A stretch of DNA of 64,000 bases from positions 4,360,170 to 4,424,169 of the forward strand of contig NC_021985.1 of assembly GCF_000444875.1 (NCBI RefSeq). The letters are read 5' to 3'. Below the pieces are notes generated by a model, which saw nothing but the letters and a program-made list of their open reading frames with translations, had not been told where the DNA came from and made no database searches. Source of the DNA: Streptomyces collinus Tu 365 (GTDB lineage Bacteria > Actinomycetota > Actinomycetes > Streptomycetales > Streptomycetaceae). Shown here one piece after another: positions 25,495 through 34,602 of the stretch (the first letter of the stretch is position 1; each line of letters starts with the position of its first letter). The translations under genes were made by a program, and so were the position numbers.

Positions 25495-26577
25495 ATGGGT
25501 TCGGTTCGCGTAGCCGTCGTCGGCGTGGGCAACTGCGCCGCGTCGCTGGTGCAGGGAGTCGAGTACTACAAGGACGCCGACGCGGCCTCCAAGGTGCCCG
25601 GCCTGATGCACGTGCAGTTCGGTGACTACCACGTGCGCGACATCGAGTTCGTCGCCGCGTTCGACGTGGACGCCAAGAAGGTCGGCCTCGACCTCGCGGA
25701 CGCGATCGGCGCGTCCGAGAACAACACCATCAAGATCTGCGACGTGCCCAACTCCGGTGTCACCGTCCAGCGCGGGCACACCCTCGACGGTCTCGGCAAG
25801 TACTACCGCGAGACCATCGAGGAGTCCGAGGCCGAGCCGGTCGACGTCGTCCAGGTCCTGAAGGACAAGCAGGTCGACGTTCTGGTCTGCTACCTGCCCG
25901 TCGGTTCCGAGGACGCGGCGAAGTTCTACGCCCAGTGCGCCATCGACGCCAAGGTCGCCTTCGTCAACGCCCTCCCGGTCTTCATCGCCGGCACCAAGGA
26001 GTGGGCGGACAAGTTCACCGAGGCCGGTGTGCCGATCGTCGGTGACGACATCAAGTCCCAGGTGGGCGCCACCATCACGCACCGCGTGATGGCCAAGCTG
26101 TTCGAGGACCGCGGTGTCATCCTGGACCGCACGATGCAGCTGAACGTCGGCGGCAACATGGACTTCAAGAACATGCTCGAGCGCGAGCGCCTGGAGTCCA
26201 AGAAGATCTCCAAGACGCAGGCCGTCACCTCCCAGATCCCCGACCGGGACCTCGGCGAGAAGAACGTCCACATCGGCCCGTCCGACTACGTGGCCTGGCT
26301 GGACGACCGCAAGTGGGCCTACGTCCGCCTCGAGGGCCGCGCCTTCGGTGACGTTCCGCTGAACCTGGAGTACAAGCTCGAGGTGTGGGACTCCCCGAAC
26401 TCCGCGGGTGTCATCATCGACGCCCTGCGTGCCGCGAAGATCGCCAAGGACCGCGGCATCGGTGGGCCGATCTTGTCCGCCTCCTCGTACTTCATGAAGT
26501 CCCCGCCGGTCCAGTACTTCGACGACGTGGCCCGGGAGAACGTGGAGAAGTTCATCCGCGGTGACGTCGAGCGCTGA
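25495..26577 (+). CDS. ino1: myo-Inositol-1-phosphate synthase
   Basis: A 360-residue cytoplasmic NAD-dependent enzyme that converts glucose 6-phosphate to inositol 1-phosphate. The short actinobacterial form is evident: VRVAVVGVGNCAASLVQGV Rossmann loop, NALPVFIAG, PIVGDDIKSQVGATITHR, and QLNVGGNMDFKNML. It supplies inositol for phosphatidylinositol lipids and mycothiol. The start is preceded by GGGAGCAACCGG. It lies directly after padR and is followed by a terminator, forming a two-gene unit. Confidence 0.96.
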   Translation: MGSVRVAVVGVGNCAASLVQGVEYYKDADAASKVPGLMHVQFGDYHVRDIEFVAAFDVDAKKVGLDLADAIGASENNTIKICDVPNSGVTVQRGHTLDGLGKYYRETIEESEAEPVDVVQVLKDKQVDVLVCYLPVGSEDAAKFYAQCAIDAKVAFVNALPVFIAGTKEWADKFTEAGVPIVGDDIKSQVGATITHRVMAKLFEDRGVILDRTMQLNVGGNMDFKNMLERERLESKKISKTQAVTSQIPDRDLGEKNVHIGPSDYVAWLDDRKWAYVRLEGRAFGDVPLNLEYKLEVWDSPNSAGVIIDALRAAKIAKDRGIGGPILSASSYFMKSPPVQYFDDVARENVEKFIRGDVER

Positions 26578-26610
26578 AGCGCCGACAGAACGCTCCTGCC
26601 AGGGCTGTGA

Positions 26611-26640
26611 GGGTCCCCGGGCTTCCTGGCCCGGGGACCC
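26611..26640 (+). terminator. Terminator of the padR-ino1 unit
   Basis: GGGTCCCCGGG and CCCGGGGACCC form an 11-bp stem with an 8-nt loop, followed by TTCG, 34 bp after the ino1 stop. Confidence 0.85.
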
Positions 26641-26664
26641 TTCGCATGTGTGAGGCTGTTCGCC

Positions 26665-27975
26665 ATGTCCGTCGTCCGTGACCTGCGCGTCCTGCTGAGT
26701 CTGCGGGACTTCCGGCACCTGCTGTCCGTACGTCTCCTCTCCCAGGGAGCCGACGGGGTCTACCAGGTCGCGCTCGCCGCGTACGTCGTCTTCTCCCCGG
26801 AGAAACAGACCTCCGCAGCGTCGATCGCATCGGCGATGGCGGTCCTGCTGCTCCCTTACTCCCTGGTCGGCCCCTTCGCCGGGGTCCTGCTGGACCGCTG
26901 GCGGCGCCGCCAGGTGTTCCTGTACGGCAATCTGCTGCGAGCCCTGCTGGCGGCTGCGACCGCGGTCCTGATGGTCGCCCACGTCCCGGACTGGCTGTTC
27001 TACGCCTCGGCGCTCTGTGTGACGGCCGTCAACCGCTTCGTCCTCGCCGGACTCTCCGCCGCCCTTCCGCGGGTGGTCGACACCGAGCGCCTGGTCCTCG
27101 CGAACTCCCTGTCCCCCACCGCCGGGACGCTGGCCGCGACCGTCGGTGGTGGCCTCGCCTTCGCCGTACGGCTCGTGGCGTCGGGCTCCGACGCCGCCGT
27201 GGTACTGCTCGGCGCCTTCCTGTACCTGTGCGCGGCTCTGACCGCGCTGAGCATGGCGCCCGGCCTGCTGGGGCCCGACCGGACACCGGAACAGCCGCGG
27301 CTGGGGACCGCGCTCGCCGACACCGCACGGGCGCTGCTCGCGGCGGTCCGGCACCTGGCCGAACCGCGGCGCCGGGAGGCGGCCTGGGCGCTGGCCGCGA
27401 TGACGCTGATGCGCTTCTGCTACGGCGCACTGCTCGTCCTGCTGCTCATGCTGTGCCGCTACGCCCTCTCGTCGTCCCCCGACGAGGGCCTTCGGCTGCT
27501 CGGTCTTGCCCTGACGGTGTCCGGCGCGGGATTCTTCGCGGCCGCCCTGGTGACACCGTGGGTGGTGGGACGGATCGGCCCCGTCCGCTGGATCGTGGTC
27601 TGCGCCGGCGCGGCCGCGCTGCTGGAACCCGCACTCGGCCTTCCGTTCGCGGCCGGCCCTCTGCTGGTCGCCGTCTTCGTGCTGGGTCTCATCACCCAGG
27701 GCGCCAAGATCGCCACGGACACGATCGTGCAGGCATCCGTGGACGACGGCTTCCGGGGCCGGATCTTCTCCCTGTACGACGTCCTCTTCAACACGGCCTT
27801 TGTCGGCGCCGCCGGACTGGCGGCTCTGATGCTGCCCCCGGACGGCCGCTCGGCGGCCCTGGTGGTGCTCGTCGCTCTGTTCTACGGACTGACCGCGGTG
27901 GCCATGGCTCGCTTCGAGAGCTGCCGGAACGACAAAAAGGGCGATGTTTCACGTGAAACATCGCCCCCTCGGTAG
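26665..27975 (+). CDS. MFS transporter whose 3' end encodes a parS site
   Basis: A 436-residue major facilitator protein with 12 hydrophobic segments, motif A as GVLLDRWRRRQVFL after segment 2, and SVDDGFRGRIFSLYDVLFN in the second half, as in EntS/MFS_3 exporters. Substrate unknown. The ATG was chosen from several; an upstream GTG five codons earlier is possible. The C terminus DVSRETS is the translation of a parS site, so the site constrains these last residues. It is convergent with the CCA-adding enzyme gene. Confidence 0.87.
   Translation: MSVVRDLRVLLSLRDFRHLLSVRLLSQGADGVYQVALAAYVVFSPEKQTSAASIASAMAVLLLPYSLVGPFAGVLLDRWRRRQVFLYGNLLRALLAAATAVLMVAHVPDWLFYASALCVTAVNRFVLAGLSAALPRVVDTERLVLANSLSPTAGTLAATVGGGLAFAVRLVASGSDAAVVLLGAFLYLCAALTALSMAPGLLGPDRTPEQPRLGTALADTARALLAAVRHLAEPRRREAAWALAAMTLMRFCYGALLVLLLMLCRYALSSSPDEGLRLLGLALTVSGAGFFAAALVTPWVVGRIGPVRWIVVCAGAAALLEPALGLPFAAGPLLVAVFVLGLITQGAKIATDTIVQASVDDGFRGRIFSLYDVLFNTAFVGAAGLAALMLPPDGRSAALVVLVALFYGLTAVAMARFESCRNDKKGDVSRETSPPR
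27946..27959. promoter_or_regulatory. parS: parS site inside the MFS coding region
   Basis: Perfect GTTTCACGTGAAAC, in coding frame as VSRET. The palindrome extends perfectly to 28 bp (27939-27966) with GGGCGAT/ATCGCCC arms. Confidence 0.93.
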
Positions 27976-27987
27976 GCCACGGCGTGT

Positions 27988-28001
27988 GTTTCACGTGAAA
28001 C
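27988..28001. promoter_or_regulatory. parS: parS site
   Basis: Perfect GTTTCACGTGAAAC, with its centre 42 bp from that of the preceding site; the two form a close pair in the 44-bp gap between convergent genes. Confidence 0.93.
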
Positions 28002-28019
28002 ACCCGCCGCCCCCACGAC

Positions 28020-29462
28020 TCAGCCTTGCTCGGCCCACCACTCCTTGAGTGCCGCCACCGCCGCGTCGTGCTCCATCGGGCCGTTCTCCAGCCGCAGCTC
28101 CAGCATGTGCTTGTACGCCTGGCCGATGACCGGCCCCGGCCTGATGCCCAGGATCTCCATGATCTGGTTGCCGTCGAGGTCCGGACGGATCGAGTCCAGC
28201 TCCTCCTGCTCCTGGAGCTGGCCGATGCGCTCCTCCAGGCCGTCGTAGGCGCGAGACAGTGCCGCCGCCCTGCGCTTGTTCCGCGTCGTGCAGTCGGAGC
28301 GGGTCAGCTTGTGCAGACGGTCCAGAAGCGGCCCGGCGTCCCGCACGTAACGGCGCACCGCCGAGTCCGTCCATTCGCCCGTACCGTAACCGTGGAAGCG
28401 CAGGTGGAGCTCGACCAGCCGGGAGACGTCCTTCACCAGCTCGTTGGAGTACTTCAGGGCCGTCATACGCTTCTTGGTCATCTTCGCGCCGACCACCTCG
28501 TGGTGGTGGAAGGAGACCCGCCCGTCCCCCTCGAAACGGCGCGTGCGCGGCTTGCCGATGTCGTGCAGCAGCGCGGACAGGCGCAGTGCGAGGTCGGGTC
28601 CGTTCTCCTCCAGCGCGATCGCCTGCTCCAGCACGATCAGCGTGTGTTCGTACACGTCCTTGTGCCGGTGGTGCTCGTCCCTCTCCAGCCGCAGGGCCGG
28701 CAGCTCGGGCAGGACGTGGCCGGCGAGCCCGGTGTCGACCAGCAGGGTCAGTCCCTTGCGTGGGTGCGCGGAAAGGATCAGCTTGTTCAGCTCGTCCCGG
28801 ACCCGCTCGGCGGAGACGATCTCGATGCGCCCGGCCATCTCGGTCATCGCGGTGACGACCTCGGGTGCGACCTCGAAGTCCAGCTGAGCGGCGAACCGGG
28901 CGGCCCGCATCATCCGCAGCGGGTCGTCCGAGAACGACTCCTCGGGTGTACCGGGGGTGCGCAGCACCCGGGCCGCGAGGTCCTCCAGGCCACCGTGCGG
29001 GTCGATGAACTCCTTCTCCGGCAGCGCCACGGCCATCGCGTTGACCGAGAAGTCGCGACGGACCAGGTCCTCCTCGATGGAGTCGCCGTACGACACCTCC
29101 GGCTTGCGCGAGGTGCGGTCGTACGCCTCGGACCGGTAGGTGGTGACCTCGATCTGGTAGCCGCCCTTGTGCGCCCCGACCGTACCGAAGGCGATCCCGA
29201 CCTCCCAGACGGAGTCCGCCCAGGGACGCACGATCTTCAGGACGTCCTCGGGGCGCGCGTCGGTGGTGAAGTCCAGGTCGTTGCCGAGCCGGCCGAGCAG
29301 CGCGTCACGGACCGAGCCCCCGACCAGGGCGAGCGAGAACCCGGCCTCCTGGAAGCGGCGGGCGAGATCGTCCGCGACGGGAGCCACTCGCAGCAGCTCG
29401 CTCACGGCGCGGTGCTGCGCCTGGTTCAGGGCAGAGGGAGTGTCATCGTTGGCGTTCGGCAC
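28020..29462 (-). CDS. cca: tRNA CCA-adding nucleotidyltransferase
   Basis: A 480-residue class II CCA-adding or poly(A)-type enzyme. The nucleotidyltransferase head has GGSVRDALLGRLGNDLDFTT and RRDFSVNAMAV; then comes the RNA-binding neck and an HD domain (LLHDIGKPRTRRFEGDGRVSFHHHE) in the C-terminal half. It adds or repairs the tRNA 3' CCA. Start chosen as the GTG beginning PNANDDTPSALNQ; no Shine-Dalgarno sequence is visible, with TACCCT eight bases upstream, so the message may be leaderless. In mycobacteria pcnA sits at the same locus. Confidence 0.93.
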   Translation of the reverse strand: MPNANDDTPSALNQAQHRAVSELLRVAPVADDLARRFQEAGFSLALVGGSVRDALLGRLGNDLDFTTDARPEDVLKIVRPWADSVWEVGIAFGTVGAHKGGYQIEVTTYRSEAYDRTSRKPEVSYGDSIEEDLVRRDFSVNAMAVALPEKEFIDPHGGLEDLAARVLRTPGTPEESFSDDPLRMMRAARFAAQLDFEVAPEVVTAMTEMAGRIEIVSAERVRDELNKLILSAHPRKGLTLLVDTGLAGHVLPELPALRLERDEHHRHKDVYEHTLIVLEQAIALEENGPDLALRLSALLHDIGKPRTRRFEGDGRVSFHHHEVVGAKMTKKRMTALKYSNELVKDVSRLVELHLRFHGYGTGEWTDSAVRRYVRDAGPLLDRLHKLTRSDCTTRNKRRAAALSRAYDGLEERIGQLQEQEELDSIRPDLDGNQIMEILGIRPGPVIGQAYKHMLELRLENGPMEHDAAVAALKEWWAEQG

Positions 29463-29719
29463 AACAGAAGAGGGTACGTGGCCAGGGGCCCCGCAGGCGC
29501 CTCCATAAGCGGGGTACACCCACCACCCGCCATACCCGTGCAAGGCCGGTGCTTACGGCGTACTACCGCTCTCTCCTCGATACTGGATATAGAGGACGGG
29601 TCGCCGCTCTCTTCCGATCTTGTGAAGCAGACCACGGCACTTCCCCTCGGCGCACATCGTTACCATGCGTGGACGCACATTCCGACGACCACTGACGACG
29701 ACGAGGGACGGGCGAGCGC

Positions 29720-32086
29720 GTGGCCGAGGCGGCTGACTTCCAGGGGACCAGTGCCTCACCTGCCCGCCGGTGGCTGCGGCGTACCGGAGCTCTGCTCGCC
29801 GGGGCGCCCCTGCTGGCCGGGCTTCTCCAGCTGCCCGCGGCAGGACCGGCTCAGGCCGCCTCCTCGGACCCGGTGTCCGTCTCGCTGGACTCGCTCACCC
29901 CCAGCGCCCCCACGGACGGGGACACGCTGACCGTGTCGGGCACCGTGACCAACACCGGCAAGCAGGCCGTCACCGCCGCCCACGTCGGCCTGCGGGTGGG
30001 ACGCCAGCTGAACACGCGCGCGGCCATCGACGCCATCAGCCGGCACTCCGACTCCCTCCAGAGCCTCAACGGCTCCGAGGTCGGCGGCAAGTACGAGGAG
30101 AAGTTCGCCAAGCTCGCTCCCGGCGTCGCCGAGCCCTTCAGCATCTCCGTCCCGGTGGACAAGCTGGACCTCGGCAGCGACGGCGTCTACGAGTTCGGCG
30201 TCGCGCTGTCCGGCCAGACCGCCGCCCAGCCCTGGGAGCAGGTGCTCGGTGCCAGGCGGACCTTCCTGCCGTGGCAGCCGTCCGACGCCGACACGAAGAC
30301 CAGAACCACCTTCCTGTGGCCGCTGCTCTCCTCCGCCCACATGACGGCGAGGACGGGCGCCGGGGAGCTGCAGACCCCGGTCTTCCTCAACGACGACCTG
30401 GCCAAGGAGATCGCCCCGGGCGGCCGGCTGGCCCGGATGCTGGAGCTGGGCAAGGACCTGGACGTCACCTGGGTGATCGATCCGGACCTGCTGGCGTCGG
30501 TGGACGCCATGGCGAGCAGCTACCGGCTGCAGGGCCGCAACGGCACCACCACGGCCGGCACGCACCAGGCGGTCGCCAAGCAGTGGCTGGCCGGGCTGCA
30601 GAAGGCCGTGGCGGGCAAGGAGGTCGTCGCGCTGCCCTTCGCCGACCCCGACCTGGCCTCCCTCGCTCACCGGGGCACCAGCGTCACCGGCTCGCTCAGC
30701 CATCTCAAGGACGCCACCGACGTCGCTGCCCTCACGGTGCAGTCCGTGCTGCACGTCACACCGAGCACGGACTTCGCCTGGCCCGTGGACGGCGCCGTGG
30801 ACCCGTCGATCATGAAGGTCGCCACCTCCGCCGGCGCCGACCGGGTGATCGCCCGCAGCGACAGCCTCCAGGACACCGCCGGACTGACCTACACCCCGTC
30901 CGCCGCCCGCCCGGTCGGCGGGGGCACCACGGCAGTGGTGTCCGACGCACGGCTGTCCACGGCCTTCGAGGACGATCTGACCCAGGCCGGCTCGGCCACC
31001 CTGGCCGTGCAGAACTTCCTGGCCCAGAGCCTGGAGGTGAACGAGCAGACGGACCAGCAGCGCAGCATCGTCGTCGCCCCGCAGCGCATGCCGTCGGCGA
31101 GCCAGGCCCAGGCGATGGCGGCGGCGGCGAAGGCGCTCCAGGGCGGAACCTGGTCCCAGTCGCAGAATCTCACCGCGGCCGCCAAGGACAAGCCCGACCC
31201 GAACGCCACGACGCGCATCCCCTCCACGTCCGCCTACCCCTCCTCGCTGCGCAGGCAGGAGCTGCCGCGTTCGGCCTTCGAGCAGATCGCGCGCACCCAG
31301 GACAAGCTCGACAACTTCAAGGTCGTCCTCAGCGACCCGTCGCGCGTGGTCACCCCGTTCGGGCTGGCCATAAACCGCGAGATGTCCACGTCGTGGCGCG
31401 GCCGCGGCACCGGGGCCGAGAGCTACCGGGACGACGTCGAGAACTGGCTGGACGACCTCACCCAGCAGGTCAAGCTGATCGACAAGTCCGAGACCAAGCT
31501 CTCCGGGCGCAGCGCCACCATCCCGGTGACCGTCCAGAACAACCTCGTCCAGCCGGTGAGCCACCTGGTCCTGCGGCTGACGTCCACGATGCCGACCCGG
31601 CTGAAGATCGGCGGCAAGGCCTACTACGAGCAGCAGGTGGACGTCTCCGGCGGCCACAGCCAGTCGGTGAAGTTCACCACCTCGGCCAACGCCAACGGCC
31701 GGGTCGCGGTCTACGCCCAGCTCTACACCGAGGACGGCCAGCAGTACGGCGACCCCGTCAGCTTCGACGTGAAGGTCACCGAGGTCACCCCCACGGTCAT
31801 GCTGGTCATCGGCGGTGGCGTGCTGCTCCTCGTCCTCGCCGGTTTCCGGATGTACACCCAGCGCAAGCGCGCGGCCGCACGGCAGGCCGAGGACGGTGGC
31901 CCCGACGCCGCCGGGGCCGACTCCGGCGACGAGCCGGGGAACCCCGGGGCCCCCGGGGACCGTCTCCCCGAGGAGTCCGACGTACCCTCTGGGGCAACCG
32001 ACCCGGAGCAGCCGAGTGACCCTGCGCCGGACACCGCACCGGAAAGCGCCGACCCGTCCGGGACGGGTGAGAGAGTGGACCGTTGA
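29720..32086 (+). CDS. DUF6049 secreted membrane-anchored protein of unknown function
   Basis: A 788-residue protein with an N-terminal signal peptide (RRW...LLAGAPLLAGLLQLPAA; likely cleavage after AQA near residue 47), a beta-rich domain (about 50-190), a large extracytoplasmic region, a C-terminal membrane segment (PTVMLVIGGGVLLLVLAGF, about 692-712) and a short acidic, Pro-rich cytoplasmic tail. I recognise only the DUF6049 family; the central part looks alpha/beta. It precedes murJ by 46 bp, as its counterpart does in mycobacteria, which suggests a role near lipid II export. No catalytic motif is seen. Confidence 0.8.
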   Translation: MAEAADFQGTSASPARRWLRRTGALLAGAPLLAGLLQLPAAGPAQAASSDPVSVSLDSLTPSAPTDGDTLTVSGTVTNTGKQAVTAAHVGLRVGRQLNTRAAIDAISRHSDSLQSLNGSEVGGKYEEKFAKLAPGVAEPFSISVPVDKLDLGSDGVYEFGVALSGQTAAQPWEQVLGARRTFLPWQPSDADTKTRTTFLWPLLSSAHMTARTGAGELQTPVFLNDDLAKEIAPGGRLARMLELGKDLDVTWVIDPDLLASVDAMASSYRLQGRNGTTTAGTHQAVAKQWLAGLQKAVAGKEVVALPFADPDLASLAHRGTSVTGSLSHLKDATDVAALTVQSVLHVTPSTDFAWPVDGAVDPSIMKVATSAGADRVIARSDSLQDTAGLTYTPSAARPVGGGTTAVVSDARLSTAFEDDLTQAGSATLAVQNFLAQSLEVNEQTDQQRSIVVAPQRMPSASQAQAMAAAAKALQGGTWSQSQNLTAAAKDKPDPNATTRIPSTSAYPSSLRRQELPRSAFEQIARTQDKLDNFKVVLSDPSRVVTPFGLAINREMSTSWRGRGTGAESYRDDVENWLDDLTQQVKLIDKSETKLSGRSATIPVTVQNNLVQPVSHLVLRLTSTMPTRLKIGGKAYYEQQVDVSGGHSQSVKFTTSANANGRVAVYAQLYTEDGQQYGDPVSFDVKVTEVTPTVMLVIGGGVLLLVLAGFRMYTQRKRAAARQAEDGGPDAAGADSGDEPGNPGAPGDRLPEESDVPSGATDPEQPSDPAPDTAPESADPSGTGERVDR

Positions 32087-32132
32087 GCGATGTCGTGGCC
32101 GGTGTGGCCCGGGACGATGAGGTGGGGTAACC

Positions 32133-34484
32133 ATGAACGCGCCGTACGACGGTGATCGCGGCCAGGGCGCGGCCGGCTCGGGCTACCCCGAGTCGCCGCC
32201 GGAGCCCGGCCAGGTGCCGCCGCAGCAAGCGGCTGACATGTACCTCCAGGACGCCTACGACCAGGACCCCTACCGAGGGCAGGACCTGACCGCCCAGGAC
32301 CCGGTCGCCGAGGCGCTCTACGACCGTGCCGCGCACCCGCCGCCGGCGCCCGGCAGCTACGAGCCGCAGCAGCCGCTGTACGCGCCGCCGGCGCAGTCGC
32401 CGTACGCGCCGGACCCCCGTGTGTGGGCGCAGACCCCGGCGCCCGAGCCGGACGGCGGCGCCACCCAGTACCTGCCGCACGGCGACGACCCCCGGACCAC
32501 CCGGTTCGTGGGCGTGGACGACCTGGTCTCGCACTCCGGCGAGGAGTACCACGAGCCGGACGCCTTCGCGCACCTCTTCAGGGACCAGCAGCAGGGCGGC
32601 GGCCCCACGCCTGCGGACCCGGCCGTGCCGGGTCCGCAGGCGCCGGGCGCCGGCTACGGCCCGGCGGGGCACCAGCCGGCGTACGGCCAGGGACCGCAGC
32701 AGGGCAACCCCTACGCCGCCTCCTCCCCGGGCGTGCCGGGCACGCCCGGGCAGTCCCCGGTGCCGGCTCCGGCGGCGGCCCCGGATCCCGGCGGGCCCAC
32801 GCTGTCCGCCGAGCCGGGAACGGCGGAGACCCCCGCGGCCCCGGCGAAGAAGGGCGGCAAGGCCGCCGGGCTGCTCAAGTCCAGCGCCGTCATGGCGGCG
32901 GGCACGATGGTCTCCCGGCTCACCGGTTTCGTCCGCTCGGCACTGATCGCCGCGGCCCTCGGCCTCGGGTTGCTCGGCGACTCCTTCCAGGTCGCCTACC
33001 AGCTGCCGACGATGATCTACATCCTCACCGTCGGCGGCGGTCTGAACTCCGTCTTCGTGCCGCAGCTGGTGCGGTCCATGAAGGAGGACGAGGACGGCGG
33101 CGAGGCCTTCGCCAACCGTCTGCTGACCCTCGTCATGGTCGCGCTGGCGGCGCTCACCGGCCTCGCGATGTTCGCCGCCCCGTACCTGGTGCGGGCGCTG
33201 TCGCCCACCATCGCCGGCGACCCGTCGGCCAACAGCGTCGCGGTGACCTTCACCCGCTACTTCCTGCCCTCGATCTTCTTCATGGGCATCCACGTGGTGA
33301 TGGGTCAGATCCTCAACGCGCGCGGCAAGTTCGGCGCGATGATGTGGACCCCGGTCCTCAACAACATCGTCATCATCGTCTCGCTCGGCGCGTTCATCTG
33401 GGTGTACGGCACCGCCGCCAACTCCCACCTGGCCGTCGAGAACATCCCGCCGCAGGGTCAGCGCCTGCTCGGTGTCGGTGTGCTGCTCGGTCTGGTCGTG
33501 CAGGCCCTGGCGATGATCCCCTACCTGCGCGAGACCGGCTTCCGGATCCGGCTGCGGTTCGACTGGAGGGGCCACGGCCTGGGCAAGGCCGCCATGCTGG
33601 CCAAGTGGACGGTCCTGTTCGTCCTGGCCAACCAGGCGGGCGCCATGGTCGTCACCCAGCTGTCCACCGCCGCCGGCAAGGGTTCCGGCGTCAAGGGCAC
33701 CGGCTTCGCCGCCTACGCCAACGCCCAGCTGATCTGGGGCCTGCCGCAGGCCATCATCACGGTGTCCCTGATGGCCGCCCTGCTGCCGCGCATCTCGCGC
33801 TCGGCCGCCGAGGGCGACGCCGGCGCGGTGCGCGACGACATCTCCCAGGGCCTGCGCACCACCGCGGTCGCGATCGTGCCCATCGCCTTCGGCTTCGTCG
33901 CGCTCGGCATCCCGATGTGCACCCTGATCTTCGGCTCGGCCGGTACGGCGTCCGCCGTCAACATGGGCTACATGCTGATGGCCTTCGCCCTCGGCCTGAT
34001 CCCGTACTCGGTGCAGTACGTCGTCCTGCGTGCCTTCTACGCCTACGAGGACACCCGCACCCCCTTCTACAACACGGTGATCGTGGCGGCGGTCAACGCG
34101 GGTGCCGCCGGGCTCTGCTACCTGCTGCTCCCGTCCCGCTGGGCGGTGGCCGGCATGGCGGCCTCGTACGGACTGGCCTACGCGATCGGCGTGGGTGTGG
34201 CCTGGCGGCGGCTGCGCAAGCGGCTCGGCGGTGACCTGGACGGAGCACGGGTCATGCGGACCTACGCCCGGCTCGCCATCGCCTCGGTACCGGCGGCCCT
34301 GCTCAGCGGCGTGGCCTGCTACGGCATCGGAAGCACCCTCGGCCAGGGCGTCCTCGGCTCCCTCGCCGCGCTGATCGTCGGCGGGGCGGTCCTCTTGGGT
34401 GTCTTCTTCGTGGCCGCCCGCAGGATGCGGATCGAGGAACTCAACTCGCTCGTGGGTATGGTGCGCGGGCGTCTGGGGCGCTGA
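32133..34484 (+). CDS. murJ: MurJ lipid II flippase
   Basis: A 783-residue protein. The first ~240 residues are a cytoplasmic low-complexity tail rich in P, Q, G and Y, unlike E. coli MurJ. The MurJ/MviN core of about 14 membrane segments then begins (VMAAGTMVSRLTGFVRSALIAAALG; LNARGKFGAMMWTPVLNNIV; RAFYAYEDTRTPFYNTV). It moves lipid II across the membrane for peptidoglycan synthesis. It follows DUF6049 by 46 bp and precedes a pseudokinase gene by 118 bp; the mycobacterial homologue is fused to a pseudokinase instead. Confidence 0.95.
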   Translation: MNAPYDGDRGQGAAGSGYPESPPEPGQVPPQQAADMYLQDAYDQDPYRGQDLTAQDPVAEALYDRAAHPPPAPGSYEPQQPLYAPPAQSPYAPDPRVWAQTPAPEPDGGATQYLPHGDDPRTTRFVGVDDLVSHSGEEYHEPDAFAHLFRDQQQGGGPTPADPAVPGPQAPGAGYGPAGHQPAYGQGPQQGNPYAASSPGVPGTPGQSPVPAPAAAPDPGGPTLSAEPGTAETPAAPAKKGGKAAGLLKSSAVMAAGTMVSRLTGFVRSALIAAALGLGLLGDSFQVAYQLPTMIYILTVGGGLNSVFVPQLVRSMKEDEDGGEAFANRLLTLVMVALAALTGLAMFAAPYLVRALSPTIAGDPSANSVAVTFTRYFLPSIFFMGIHVVMGQILNARGKFGAMMWTPVLNNIVIIVSLGAFIWVYGTAANSHLAVENIPPQGQRLLGVGVLLGLVVQALAMIPYLRETGFRIRLRFDWRGHGLGKAAMLAKWTVLFVLANQAGAMVVTQLSTAAGKGSGVKGTGFAAYANAQLIWGLPQAIITVSLMAALLPRISRSAAEGDAGAVRDDISQGLRTTAVAIVPIAFGFVALGIPMCTLIFGSAGTASAVNMGYMLMAFALGLIPYSVQYVVLRAFYAYEDTRTPFYNTVIVAAVNAGAAGLCYLLLPSRWAVAGMAASYGLAYAIGVGVAWRRLRKRLGGDLDGARVMRTYARLAIASVPAALLSGVACYGIGSTLGQGVLGSLAALIVGGAVLLGVFFVAARRMRIEELNSLVGMVRGRLGR

Positions 34485-34602
34485 GGCGGGGGTAGGCGCA
34501 CAACCATCGTCCACCGCTGTGTGTCGTGCATAGCGGCCGACTGTGGGCACAATTGGATTCGGCGTCGGACAGCGTGCAACGGATGGGGAGGCAGGGACGA
34601 CG

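Noticed and set aside
29609..29620. CTCTTCCGATCT matches 12 bases of a common sequencing-adapter end
   Set aside because: The next base differs from the adapter (T instead of G), flanking sequence reads as an ordinary promoter gap, and 12-base matches arise by chance; no sign of a junction. Mapping raw reads over it would settle this.
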